Counted from the stretch's first letter, positions 22,956 through 33,475 are shown. The stretch: 64,000 bases of DNA from Saccharina japonica (GCA_008828725.1 MEHQ01003705.1:596787-660786); one strand, 5' to 3'. Numbers and translations: made by a program. The notes: a model not told the origin generated them from the letters alone.

Positions 22956-23190
22956 GGCGGGGGTGTACTTCATATTCATGCATGGCTGTAGTCGTATGGC
23001 CATAGACCCTCGCATCCCTAGAATGCCGGGCCGGAGCATGTCGGGGTGTTACCGACCAGGCAGACATTGCTAGCACCAAGCGTGAAGCGCCGTGAGGTGA
23101 GGTGTTCAGCGAGTCGCGTGAAGTGTGAGCTTGATCCTACTAAGAACCGCTTGTGAGGCGGACTTGCATATGAATGACAGCTTCAATGCG
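22956..23190 (-). mobile_element. Poly(C)-tailed SINE-like copy
   Basis: On the minus strand the tail is GAAGTACACCCCCGCCC. The body includes GCGCTTCACGCTTGG, CATGCTCCGGCCCGG and GAGGGTCTATGGCCATACGA. It extends further 5' (GTCCGCCTCACAAGCGGTTC) than the other copies except 1222-1480. Confidence 0.7.
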
Positions 23191-23503
23191 TTAATTTAAT
23201 TTCTGGTGTGGCCACTTTTCCAGAGACCGCAATGGGAGTACTATATGTAACTACCTCGCGGGTGCCTTACCGTAAACACTACGTGATACGATCATTCCCT
23301 TCGTGCGGAGTAAAGGTTCTCCACCCCGCACAAATTATCCAACTCGACCACCAGCTGTGATCGATCGCCAAAAAACAAACAGACACGGTACCCTGGTGGT
23401 GTAGCTCGTGTGAGCGAACGGCATGTTTCACAGTGTCGTTGCCAACCGATGCCAACCCAACCTATATATATACGAAGTATAATATATATATACATATACT
23501 ATA

Positions 23504-23692
23504 GGGGGGGGGGGGGGCATGTTGTGCATGGCCGTAGTCATATGACCATAGACCCTCGCATCCCTACAATGCCGGGACGGAGCACGTTGGGTTTTCACCA
23601 ACCAGGCAGACATTGCTTGCAACAAGCGCGAAGCGCCGTGAGGTATTAGGCGAGTCGCATGGAGGGTGAGCTGCATCCTGCTAAGCCGAGAA
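23504..23692 (-). mobile_element. Poly(C)-tailed SINE-like copy
   Basis: The minus strand ends in a 14-nt C run (G run 23504-23517 on +). The adjacent 3' body is clear: GTGCTCCGTCCCGGCATTGT, GGGATGCGAGGGTCTATGG and GACTACGGCCATGCACAACA. Confidence 0.8.
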
Positions 23693-23699
23693 TGTGTCG

Positions 23700-25130
23700 A
23701 TGAAAACGCGAAATAACAAGCGTGCGTGCATCGTACCGCCACATTCCCAGCAGCAACTATACAGTAGATAATGTAGAACCTGTATTATGTTGTGCTGTAG
23801 TACTGTACGTAGTACAGATCCAACCCAGGAAACCTGTCCTAGATCACCGGGCTAACGGCCGTACCTATCGAAGCAAGTTTTGTCGAAAATTACAACTCTG
23901 TGTCTTTTAAATCTCGTAGCTCAAGAATTAGCTTTCGAGGTGAGTTGTTTTGTCTGCTGACGACGCCGTGTGTAATATGGAGTGAAAGCATGATGCGTGT
24001 CGAGGCTCTGCCTCTCTGGAGAGACATGACAGAGGTGGCACCGAAGTGTCTGTGAAGAGCACTTTCTTGTGAAGAAGAACATAAATGGTTTGAAAATGCG
24101 CTTATTTGGCCAAAGGAGGAAAACAGTAAGAAGAGTGATCGAGGTGGGGGATGCCTTCACCTCATCACGGAACAATGCCCAATCTACGGACAGGTGTATT
24201 CTCCGACAGCCCGTCCTGTTCATTGCAACGCCCCATGATACATCCGTGTAACGTTCTCTGTAACTTTCTCTGATGGTAAGCTGGTTACCCTGTACTACGA
24301 TCAACTTCCCTGTACAAGTAAGATGATTATTATGCGTGAAAAGAACAAACTCCTATTTCTCCGCAAATAGTATTTATCCGCAACTAGAACTACGATGCTC
24401 AGTTTACTTGTGCGAAGGGACTGCACGTCAACATAGATATGGATCCCAACGTCCCTATTTCAATATGGAGCATGCCTCTCAAGGCTGCAGATGAGTGTGT
24501 CGGTGCTAGGTTACTCGCCTCATCGTATTTTTTGTCCTTCCATTGCTGTCGCTCTCACTCTAAACCAAGAGCACATAGCTAGCGTACAGACACCAGGGAG
24601 ACAGAAGGGTACACGAAGCTGACATACGAAGCAGAAGTGGCATCGAATATAGATCAAAGGGGAATCAAGCACACTTACTATTACTCCGGTTCCCCTAACC
24701 TATCTATACCATGCGGCACCTCATTTTGAGAGGTGTGACATCACTTTTCTTCGAAGGATCCTAAGAACGTTCCAATATCTCTACGTATGGACCCCATCAC
24801 ATTTTCCTTTTTAACACTTCACTGGTAAAAGGTTCACCGTCGTGCTAACAAGGCCTGCCAGTGACACGGCAATATCAACCCGCCAGCAACACCTGGACCC
24901 GCCGTGCCCCCCACCGTCTATTTACCCGCCTCGAGGGTCCACCACGAAGAAGCTGAACGAGACAGCCAAACCCGAAGCTTATTGTGCCCCGCTCCTTTCC
25001 CTGCGGGGCTAAGCGAAGTTGCACAAATCCAACACTATATTAGTATCTCATTATAAAAACGAGCTCAAGTATCGCCCCGACTTGCTGCAACCTGTGCCCC
25101 CCTCTGCACGGCCATTCATGAATATAAAGT
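23700..25130. other. No supported gene
   Basis: Unique-looking DNA without a recognised domain, repeat or RNA gene on either strand. Confidence 0.5.
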
Positions 25131-25133
25131 ATA

Positions 25134-25242
25134 CCCCCCCCCCCCCCCCCCCCCCCCCTCTCTTGTGCTCCGTCTCGAAAGGGATGCGTTGTCAATGGTC
25201 AAAATACTAAATGAAGGCAAGCAACAAATGAGTACGCCCCCC
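25134..25242 (+). mobile_element. Severely 5'-truncated LINE 3' end with poly(C)
   Basis: A 25-nt C run is followed by TGCTCCGTCTCGAAAGGGAT ... AAGGCAAGCAACAAATGAGT and a second, short C run. The segment aligns with the last 75 nt of the retrotransposon at 16.2-18.2 kb. Confidence 0.8.
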
Positions 25243-25346
25243 GGTTGGTGAAAACCCAACGTGCTCCGTCCCGGCATTGTAGGGGATGCGAGGATCTATG
25301 GTCATATGACTACGGCCGTGCACGACATGAGTACCCCCCCCCCCCC
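25243..25346 (+). mobile_element. Poly(C)-tailed SINE-like copy, 5' truncated
   Basis: It begins GGTTGGTGAAAACCCAACGT directly after the previous copy's C tail, continues with the shared 3' end, and closes in GACATGAGTA plus 13 C. Confidence 0.8.
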
Positions 25347-25607
25347 TTTTCTTGAGCGACAGGGCGGGCGAGCAGGTGGGCGGGAAAGGACGCATGCTAC
25401 GGTAGCCTGCATGCAGGTGCACCGTATTTTTTCGGAGGGTGGTCGGTCGCTTGAGGCGCTCTAATACCTTACCGAAAAATGTTTTTGGGAGGGGGGGAAA
25501 AGTGCTATATATACCCGATGAATCAACAATCCCGTGACCTTAAGTAGATAACGAAAAATAGTGCAACAAAACAAAAAAAAACTGAAATTCCGACGAGTTT
25601 GGGTTAA

Positions 25608-25816
25608 GGGCCCGTTTTAACGATGAAAAGAAAAAATCAATTTGGAAAAAACAAAATTCAAATCCGCTTTTCATTGGTCAGAACCCGCACCACCACCCAA
25701 GATTATGACCCAAGATCCTAATCTTTGGTGCTGGTGCGTGTGTTGACCAATGAAAAGCGTATTTTAATTTTATTTTTTCCAAATTGAATTTATTTTGTAC
25801 TCGTTGATATGGGCCC
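25608..25816. mobile_element. Foldback MITE (IR-MITE) copy 1
   Basis: Starts GGGCCCGTTTTAACG next to TTAA and is a near-complete palindrome: TCCGCTTTTCATTGGTCAGA on the left is mirrored by TTGACCAATGAAAAGCG on the right, with CCAAGATCCTAATCTTTGG at the centre. It ends in TGATATGGGCCC. It could form a hairpin of about 100 bp. No coding capacity. Confidence 0.85.
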
Positions 25817-25928
25817 TAAGGGCCCGTTTTAACGTTTTAACGAAGAAAAAAAACAAAATTGGAAAAAAAAAAAAAATTCAAATCCGCTTTTCATTGGTCA
25901 GAACCCGCACCACCACCCAAGATTATAC

Positions 25929-27195
25929 TGTAATGGTATGGGCTAGGAAGGCCGGTAATTACCTCTGCATAGGTAATTGGTCCGTTTTCGTATAACTTGG
26001 ATGGCATTCGTATTCGGTATTCGGGGTATTTATAATATCTGCGGGCCATACTTGAAGCCCATCCCGAGGCAGATGTCATCTGGCTCGGGGAATAATATAA
26101 AAATTCTTCTCTTCTACGCTTGACTCTACGGAAAGTGAGTAACACCAAGGATGCTTAATAGACAAACCTGCAAGGGGATACTCTGTGTCTCACCCAGTCT
26201 TATCACACGTGGCGTCGTTGGCATTGCGACTAGTCTACTAGCTCTTTGGTCCGACCCTTTCGGGTTTTGTTTCTTCCTTTTCATGTGGAATTAAAACTTC
26301 TGCGTAGTGGTGTTCTGCCAAAGGCCAGCTGTTGTAAGAATTATCCAACCAAGGGTCAGAGGGGCCATCCACAGTCAAAACAATGGGATCATGGCTCGCC
26401 CCTGTCTGCCATGAAGGCGACTGGGACGGCACTGGGCCCTGGCCGCGTCAGAGGTTGCCAACCCGGGGTCGAACTCGTCTCGCCGCATGTACGCCATGCA
26501 TAAGACACTGCCATGGAGGAAAGCTTCGTCACCAGGCCGTGTCGACGTGGTGTCCTCTTGGCGCGAGAGGGAGAACGGGGTTGGAGCGGCGTGGGCGGTC
26601 CTGGCCCTGTCCGTCCGTGCAATGGCCGCGAGCTCCCTGGCGGTAGCGGTTGCAGCCTCCTGCTCCGCACGTTCCACCGCTTCCACCTCCAGTTGAAGGG
26701 TGCGAAGGTGCTGTCGTCGGCGAGACACCACCTCCTTTGCTCGGCCCTCGCCTTTTGCTCGGCGTTCGGCTTGCGCCCGGCTTCTTAGCCTAGCAACTTA
26801 GAGGTGTGGGAGGGGTTTTGAGGAGCCGCATCTTCGACTCATGTTCTAATTCGGGGAACTGGGATTTCCCCGTTTTTCCCATATTTCTGCATATACGGCT
26901 CATCAGGGTGGGCTAGTGTAATGGTATGGGCTAGGAAGGCCGATAATTACCTCTGCATAGGTAATTGGTCCGTTTTCGTATAACTTGGATGGCATTCGTA
27001 TTCGGTATTCGGGGTATTTATAATATCTGCGGGCCATACTTGAAGCCCATCCCGAGGCAGATGTCATCTGGCTCGGGGAATAATATAAAGCTGCTTCTCT
27101 TCTACGCTTGACTCTACGGAAAGTGAGTAACACCAAGGATGCTTAATAGACAAACCTGCAAGGGGATACTCTGTGTCTCACCCAGTCTTATCACA
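25929..27195 (+). mobile_element. Short LTR retrotransposon without pol (TRIM-like)
   Basis: Two direct LTRs of 279 bp (25929-26207 and 26917-27195) begin TG and end CA. They differ at about four positions by eye (about 98.6% identity), so the insertion is young. ATAC flanks both ends (25925-25928, 27196-27199). Just inside the 5' LTR, TGGCGTCGTTGGCATTGCG could be a primer-binding site. The purine-rich GGGTGGGCTAG precedes the 3' LTR. Each LTR has a TTTATAAT TATA-like word. The 709-bp interior encodes no gag, protease, reverse transcriptase or integrase, so mobility would need another element's enzymes. Confidence 0.88.
26375..26790 (-). CDS. Antisense coiled-coil ORF inside the LTR element
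   Basis: The minus-strand frame is open across most of the interior. From about 26790 it reads a basic, alanine/glutamate-rich helix (RAQAERRAKGEGRAKEVV, then LRTLQLEVEAVERAEQEAA, then ELAAIARTDRART), which suggests a coiled coil. A less ordered C-terminal part ends in stop at 26375-26377. The first ATG is at 26731 but the frame extends further 5'. It runs against the direction inferred from primer site and polypurine tract, so it is more likely a captured host exon than a gag gene. No homologue is recognised. Confidence 0.35.
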
Positions 27196-27306
27196 ATACC
27201 CCTAGATCCTAATTTTTGGTTCTGGTGCGTGTGTTGACCAATGAAAAGCGAATTTGAATTTTTATTTTTCCAAATTGAATTCATTTTATATTCGTTAATG
27301 ACTCAT

Positions 27307-27541
27307 CCCACGGTAGGGGCGCAGCAGAACTTTCTGAGCTCCTCACATGAAGAGCTCAATATCTCACCCAAAACATGACCCCGGAGACATGCGTTCGCGC
27401 AACCCGACCAAAACTTCCAATGCGGTAGTCCTCAAACAAACATACCAGTAAAAAATGATGATAGTATCCGGTGGTTACTCACGCCAGGAGCTCAACCGGT
27501 CAGAAACTATTGAGCCTAAAAGTGGTACCCCTACCGTGGGA
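27307..27541. mobile_element. MITE-2 copy (235 bp)
   Basis: Inverted ends are TCCCACGGTAGGGGCGCA and TCCCACGGTAGGGGTACCAC. The palindrome GAGCTCCTCACATGAAGAGCTC follows the left end, then TCTCACCCAAAACATGACC. Sister copy at 34186-34431. It shares the GAGCTCCTCA hairpin with MITE-1. Confidence 0.85.
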
Positions 27542-27587
27542 TTGCTCTAATATGGGGGCCTATATTAACGAATATAAAATAAATTCT

Positions 27588-27783
27588 CCCCATATTAACG
27601 AATATAAAATGAATTCAATTCAGAAAAAATAATATTCAAATTCGCTTTTCATTGGTCAACACACGCACCAGCACCCCCCAAGATCCCAATCTTTGGTGCT
27701 GGTGCGCGTGTTGACCAATGAAAAGCGGATTTTTTTTTTTTTTTTTCCAACTTGTTTTTTTTTTTTCTTCGTTAAAACGGGCC
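27588..27783. mobile_element. IR-MITE copy 3
   Basis: Runs from CCCCATATTAACGAATATAA through the CATTGGTC...GACCAATG palindrome to CGTTAAAACGGGCC, directly followed by TTAA (27784-27787). The inner arms have long T runs. A short extra terminus (27556-27587) precedes it. Confidence 0.8.
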
Positions 27784-27879
27784 TTAAGGAGCCCAGTCAT
27801 TCCGAACAAATTTTCTGCCCAAATGTGCTACGTACCTCTATCGTAGCACGCGTCAAAGCCAATCCATAAACTGTTCACA

Positions 27880-30000
27880 CCTCGGATAACGTAACACTTA
27901 ACGTTTTATATTAATGTTACGCGCCAGCGGAAAAATATCGTAACATTACGTTACTACGTTATCCAAATTCCGGATGTTGTGATAACATAGTAATAGTGCG
28001 TTACGATACTGGCGGGCGATCGCGTAACATTATGTTATAATGTTGCCTTGATCCCGTGATGACCGCAGCATAAGTGTTACGGTGTTAAGGTAGGCAGCCC
28101 ATAGCGAGTAACACTATGTTAGTGTGTTACCGAAATTCCTAGTTGCCATCGTAACACACGTTATAGGGATAACGTACATGGTCAATGAAGCGTTAACATT
28201 ATGTTACTGTGTTATCGATATCAGCCCGCAGCGAGTAACGTTATGTTAGTGTGTTAGCGGAATTCTTACTTGCTTCCCTAACACACTTTAGACGGATAAC
28301 GTACATACATGCTCCAATAAATGTTTACATAACACTATGTGCTAGTGTGTTAGCGGAATTACCGATATTACGTTAACATTGTGTTACCGTGTTAGCGACA
28401 CCAGCCCGTAGCGAGCAAAACATTATGTTAGCATGTTACCTTATTCTTACTTGCTACCTTGGCACACTTCAGACTGATAACGTACATGGACAATTAAATG
28501 CTTACATAACACTACAATAGTACGCGACACCAGTTAATAATCTCTTAATTCTGACCAGGCTGGAATTCTTATGTAAGGCAGGGTGTGTCCTACACTATTT
28601 TCAGTACAAAAGAGGTCATGTTCTTATTTTCGTCTGAAAATCCAGCCTTAAATTCTTAACTGCCGAGTTCTTAAGGGCTGTCGCGTACTGCATGTTAGTG
28701 TGTTAGCGGAATTCCTTTCGGATATCCTAACACACGTTGGACGTTTAACGTAAAAGTATGTATATAGCCAATGAAACGTTGACATAATATTATATGTTAC
28801 CGTAGCAGCGGCAGCAGCAGTCCGTATCGAGCGACGTATTGCCAGGCTCACCCACCCTCCTACTGATGAGGGGACGAAGAAGCTCTGCTGCTGTAAATTC
28901 CTACAGCACTAGGAGTGGTGGCACCTGTGTTACGAACATATCTGTTGTTGTGGACAGGTACGAATCACAGGTGCAGAGTTTTCGTCTTCAAATTATGCCG
29001 AATATCAATACCGCTTTGGGGAACCAGGAGACACACAATACATTAAATACTTGAACAGAGGGTTCAAGGGTTAGACCGACAAGCCGAGCGTAAAGCGACC
29101 TATACTGATACTGCTGATGCTGCTGTTCTGTTGCTGCTGTATGCTGACGATATGTTTTTCTTGAAATAAAAATAAATAACTCAAACCGCACGAATACGTA
29201 GAGGTTCATTCGCGTTGGTTCAGCACAATCAGCATTCCCCCAGCGTGATGCATTGCAGATTTGACTACTGCAGGTACTGAGGTCGCGCCTCATATCCACT
29301 ACGAGTAAATTACTACACAGTAGTAACTACTGTGTTACTGGGATGCCAGCAAAACTGGATAACACAGCCATATTATGTTACTCCGCCACGCCGCTTTACC
29401 CCTAACACAGGTAACACATGTTAGAGCGTGGGAAGATCCAAAGGGTAACGTAGTAACATTACGTTGGATTGACTCCGGCCCCCACGGTAACTCAGTAACC
29501 TAATGTTACGCCCGGATTGATTATTATGGTAACACAGTAACATAATGTTAAAATCAGATCTTTACTGACAGTAACACCGCAACATAATGTTAGGCAGACC
29601 TCGGCATTTAGGCTAACACCCTAACATAGTGTTACGTATCGGCCGGCTAAGACTGTAACGCATGTTAAATGTTACTTTATCCGACCTTAAGGCAATCAGA
29701 CTGGGGGTCTGAATAACGTAGTGTTAGTAGTGCTGGACACTATGTTAGTGTTGTGTTAGTGTGTTATTTGTAACACAACGTTAACGCTCATTAGAGGGGT
29801 AACACAATGTTAGTGTGTTATGTCTAACGCTCCGTGGACAGTAACATCATGTTATCGTGTTAGTAAATCTGCAGATATCGATCTGGGAATGTTAGAGTGA
29901 TAATGTACGTGTTGGGTCAGAGCCTAACACTATGTTAAAGTGTTAGTTGAAGGACGGATCACGGTGTAACATAACGTTAACAACGGGTTTTCGCCACTCG
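27880..30000. repeat. Palindrome-word array P2 (GTAACATTATGTTAC-like)
   Basis: Words such as GTAACATTATGTTA, TAACACTATGTTAGTGTGTT and their inverses recur every 20-80 bp at 27880-28520, 28690-28800 and 29320-30000. They are separated by spacers that are partly repeated (AGCGGAATTC, AGCCCGTAGCGAG) and partly unique. 28550-28680 and 28830-29300 are non-array inserts. No gene is seen. Confidence 0.85.
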
Positions 30001-30206
30001 GACGAGTATCTCCGAATCTAACTGAAAACTGGACCTGAACCTAGTTTGTGCGCGTTACGTAACAAAACCTCCAATGGCGGTGCATATAGAACAACAACGA
30101 AACAAGAAGAGGTTATGACTACAACGCAGTGAAGCAGTCACTCGGCCAAGTGGCTCTGTGCATGTGAAAAACAAGCCCCCTACCGTAGCACCAGTCCAGA
30201 CAGCGT
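29970..30206. mobile_element. MITE-3 copy, inverted
   Basis: In reverse orientation to 19747-19987: AACAAAACCTCCAATGGCGG, then CACTCGGCCAAGTGGCTCTG, then CCGTAGCACCAGTC. The end near 29970 merges into array P2 and is poorly preserved. Confidence 0.65.
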
Positions 30207-30682
30207 AAGCGTGTAGACCTTTGTGCGGTAGAACGTGCAAATTCCGGCATCGCGTCGTAAGGTATTATTTTGAGCACATCATCGATTTTCGCGCAAACTA
30301 GTATTAAATGTTGATCATACGCTGTCATATACCTTAGAATGTTTGAGTGAGAAATTATACAAACATGGACCACGTGAAAGTAGCTCCTTCAGAAACAAAA
30401 GGGCAAAGCTTTATACGAAGTACATTTTCTTTCTGAAATGCCGGAATCATACGGGTCTCTTTGACGGCTTGTGTTTCGTCCGGCCACGTTGTCGGTGGTG
30501 GCGCCAGGCGTAGCCCTCTAAACCAACACTGGCGATGCCACCCTCAGCCAATGTTAAATGGCGATCAGTATGACACAACATATGTGACGATTGCGTTGCT
30601 ACTTCACACGGCATTCTTGGCTAAGCAAGTTTGGTCGTTATGCTTGAACCAGCTCGAACCAAAGTCTTGTTCAAAATAAGGC

Positions 30683-30771
30683 TGCGCCCCGTCTCGAAAT
30701 AGGATGTGTGGTCAAAGGTAGCTATACTAAATAGCGGAGGCAAGCACTACAGGAGCACACACACACCCCCC
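30683..30771 (+). mobile_element. 5'-truncated LINE 3' end
   Basis: GCGCCCCGTCTCGAAATAGG ... GGAGGCAAGCACTACAGGAG, then CACACA and a C run. A diverged copy of the shared retrotransposon 3' terminus. Confidence 0.65.
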
Positions 30772-31015
30772 TGCCGACATTTTGGAGGCGTTTCAGATGC
30801 CGTTCTAGCTTTTGCATTACATGTATTGTCTCAACGCGTAACTCCCCCGCCCCGTGTTTGTGAAGGGTTATATCCGCCTTTCGCACTCCTTCTTAACCGA
30901 TCGCAAGGAAGGGTAAACAATGCCGCTCCCCTCTCTATATGTAACGCCTCCGTCCGCCGACCACACCCCGCGCGAACCTATCGAACGTTAAACTCACCGT
31001 GCCGCTGTCCTCTAG

Positions 31016-31141
31016 ATGGAGAACCAAATGGTGTCGGTAGAGCGGGTGCTGAGCTACTGTAAGGTGCCGCAGGAGGCCAGCTTGGAATCCGAGAAGGACA
31101 ACAAGCCGCCGAACCACTGGCCAGCGAGGGAAAACGTCGAG
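31016..31141 (+). CDS. ABCC exon 1 of those visible: TMD2-NBD2 linker
   Basis: 42 codons, phase 0 at both ends, between CCGCTGTCCTCTAG and GTGTGG. Contains ENQMVSVERV and PPNHWPAREN, matching the conserved linker ENQMxSVERV...PPxxWPxxG before the second nucleotide-binding domain of ABCC proteins. Confidence 0.88.
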
Positions 31142-31778
31142 GTGTGGAGCGAAATCGGGGCGTAGTGATTGCATTGTTTGTGCTGCTTCTCCCGCCTCCT
31201 CGTCGGTCGGACGCGTATTGTGCTGTCGACTGAGCACCTGACCTGCCACAGGCAGTATCGTTGTTGCACTCCAAAAATGTGGTTTGTCAATGTTTCTCGT
31301 CACACGCACAGTCATGACATTTATTTGTCGTCCACCGGCCGTACGGTAGACGGTTCACTTCAAAGTCCCTTTTTCGTTCAGCCATCGAGAGCGACATTCG
31401 ACCGAGTATGCCATTGTGTTTTGTTCTTGAAACTCTTGAAAGTCAGTTTGTGTACGACGTTGTTTATTTATTGTTTGTATTTTGCGAAATGCACCTTCCT
31501 AGGTTTTATTTGCTACTACTGCCCGACACGAATTTTCTAACCCATACACTACGAAGAGAGAGGTGTTCCATGTTTCTTGTTTTGAGGCTTCTTGCTTGAG
31601 GACATCTACATTGTTAATAGTAAGCAAGCTAACTGATTCATCGAGGAAAATAGATATGCTACATACCCGATGAGGAATATAAATACCACGGCCTTAACTA
31701 AACGGCGGAAACATATTTCGACGCAAGAAAAAAAGTCCGACGAATTTGGGTTAAGAACCCCATGTCCATTCCGGAAAC

Positions 31779-32697
31779 GACGCGTGCTACGGTAGAGGTA
31801 GCACTTTTTACCCGAATCGTTTTCTGAAATATCGGGCTCCTTAACCCAAATTCGTCGGACTTTCATTTTTGTGACGAATAATGTTTCAGAGTATACTTCG
31901 GCCAAGAAATGTCTCATCAGGCAGCACTTTTATTTTCCTCCAAAATCATTTGTTCGGTGAGGTATGACACTCCTTAAGGGGCCCTTCGGTCATGATGAAA
32001 CACGAGTCTTCCATCGTTGAAAAATATATATTTTTCGTTTTTTTTGCAGCAGCAATACTATTTCTGGTATAATAACACCATATCAGTACTGCTTACGGAA
32101 AACGGCATAGCTCCAGTTCTAATGCTCAGTATTTCGCCCATAGAGTATTTGCAAAGATCCTAGACCATGGTCAACATTTGCGTCTCGGGAGGCATATCGA
32201 TCAGACGCCTTGGTCGTCACGAAAAGTGTCTTTAGAGGACATTTGCGTCTCGGGAGGCATATCGATCAGACGCCTTGGTCGTCACGAAAAGTGCCTCTAA
32301 AGATGCACTTTTTGTTATTTGCGTCTCGGGAGGCATATCGATCAGACGCCTTGGTCGTCACGAAAAGTGTCTCTAAATATGCACTTTTTGTTACACTTTT
32401 CGTGACGACCAAGGCGTCTGATCGATATGCCTCCCGAGACGCAAATGTTGACCATGGTCTAGGATCCTTGCAAATACTCTATGGGCGAAATACTGAGCAT
32501 TAGAACTGGAGCTATGCCGTTTTCCGTAAGGAGTACTGATATGGTGTTATTATACCAGAAATAGTATTGCTGCTGTAAAAGAAACGAAACATATATATTT
32601 TTCAACGATGGAAGACTCGTGTTTCATCATGACCGAAGGGGCCCCTTAAGTGAGGAGCTCAGAAAAAACAGGGTGCACCTTTATCATAGCATGCGTC
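31779..32697. mobile_element. MITE-1 (TSD AAAC) carrying a nested element
   Basis: Ends GACGCGTGCTACGGTAGAGG and TATCATAGCATGCGTC, with AAAC outside on each side (31775-31778, 32698-32701). Its TTAA at 31974-31977 was used by the 668-bp element. A further partial MITE-1 arm lies just left (about 31650-31775). All of this is inside the first visible ABCC intron. Confidence 0.9.
31978..32645. mobile_element. 668-bp TTAA foldback element
   Basis: TTAA lies on both sides (31974-31977, 32646-32649). Inverted arms of about 252 bp are nearly identical: the left begins GGGGCCCTTCGGTCATGATG and the right end mirrors it. The loop contains two additional direct copies of a 60-70 bp block (TTTGCGTCTCGGGAGGCATA ... 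CGTCACGAAAAGTG) that is also the inner end of each arm. The uninterrupted target (CTCACTTAAGGAGC) is seen at 39181-39200. Noncoding; mobility would depend on an unseen piggyBac-like or Kolobok-like transposase. Confidence 0.92.
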
Positions 32698-32726
32698 AAA
32701 CGATTTCAGTCAAAAGGTACTACAAG

Positions 32727-33325
32727 GGAATGGAGACGGAGGGTGGGGGGGGTCGTAGGGAAACCAGGGCGGACGAAAGCAGGAAAGAGACGGCAAACAG
32801 AGTAGGTGCCAGACCGACTAGCTGGTAGAACCTGCCTGTACTACGGGCACAAACCTGCCTCGGCTGGCCTTTGGTGTGCTCCGACTGGCTGTCCTTTCCT
32901 ATCGTTCTTAGTCTTGCCCTGTTGGCGCTGTTTCGGTCCATTTCATTTCGTTTCATTTCACTTGGTTTTGTATTGGAGGTCGCATCTCCTCTGGGAGAAA
33001 CACGACACTTTCTTTCTTTTTTTGTCATGCTTTTTATTTGGTTGCTTGATTGTTGATTTGCTTCAGTATATTTACTTTTTATTCTTTTTTCCTTTTCGCT
33101 TTTTTTCGCTTGCACGCACCTGAGGGTAGATCTTGCCTGTCGTATACGGCATTGCATTGTCTGCTCTGCTTACTGCACTGAGCGTAGTATCTCTGTGTCG
33201 TAGTTTTGTGACCACAGAACTGGTACCTTTTTAGGATGAAGAATCGGCACGGACACTGGGTGTGCTGGATGTCGACGGGTAGAAAGGAAGGTTTAATGTG
33301 AAGAACACAAACACACATCAATCAG
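32727..33325 (+). mobile_element. (CA)n-tailed retroelement, long copy
   Basis: About 600 bp from GGGAATGGAGACGGAGGGTG to GGTTTAATGTGAAGAACACA, then CA repeats. It is collinear with 53918-54537. It has no open frame of note and lacks inverted ends. Truncated relatives at 47330-47592 and 51235-51479 keep only the 3' part, which suggests target-primed reverse transcription. Confidence 0.75.
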
Positions 33326-33475
33326 TACACCTCTATCGTGGCACGCGGGTTCTGTGTCGAGTTTTTGCCCATTTTGTGCGTGAAGTACAGAGACACCCGT
33401 GCTGAGCGGCATACACGTGGTCTGTAAAAAATGGAGGTATATAGTACATACCCCCACTTACCGAAGACGCTTGCT

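Larger units (their letters stand above)
25820..27300. mobile_element. IR-MITE copy 2, interrupted by an LTR element
   Basis: The left arm 25820-25924 and right arm 27200-27300 match copy 1. The LTR element at 25929-27195 sits at the centre. Its far end was in turn hit by the MITE-2 at 27307-27541. Confidence 0.85.
25389..27854. mobile_element. MITE-1 split by a 2.2-kb nest (TSD AAAG)
   Basis: The left part (25389-25607, starting GACGCATGCTACGGTAGCCT) and right part (27784-27854, ending CTATCGTAGCACGCGTC) together form one MITE-1. AAAG sits immediately outside both ends (25385-25388 and 27855-27858). The break falls at the TTAA of the conserved TTTGGGTTAAGGAGCCC segment, which is intact in other copies. 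Everything between arrived later. Confidence 0.9.
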
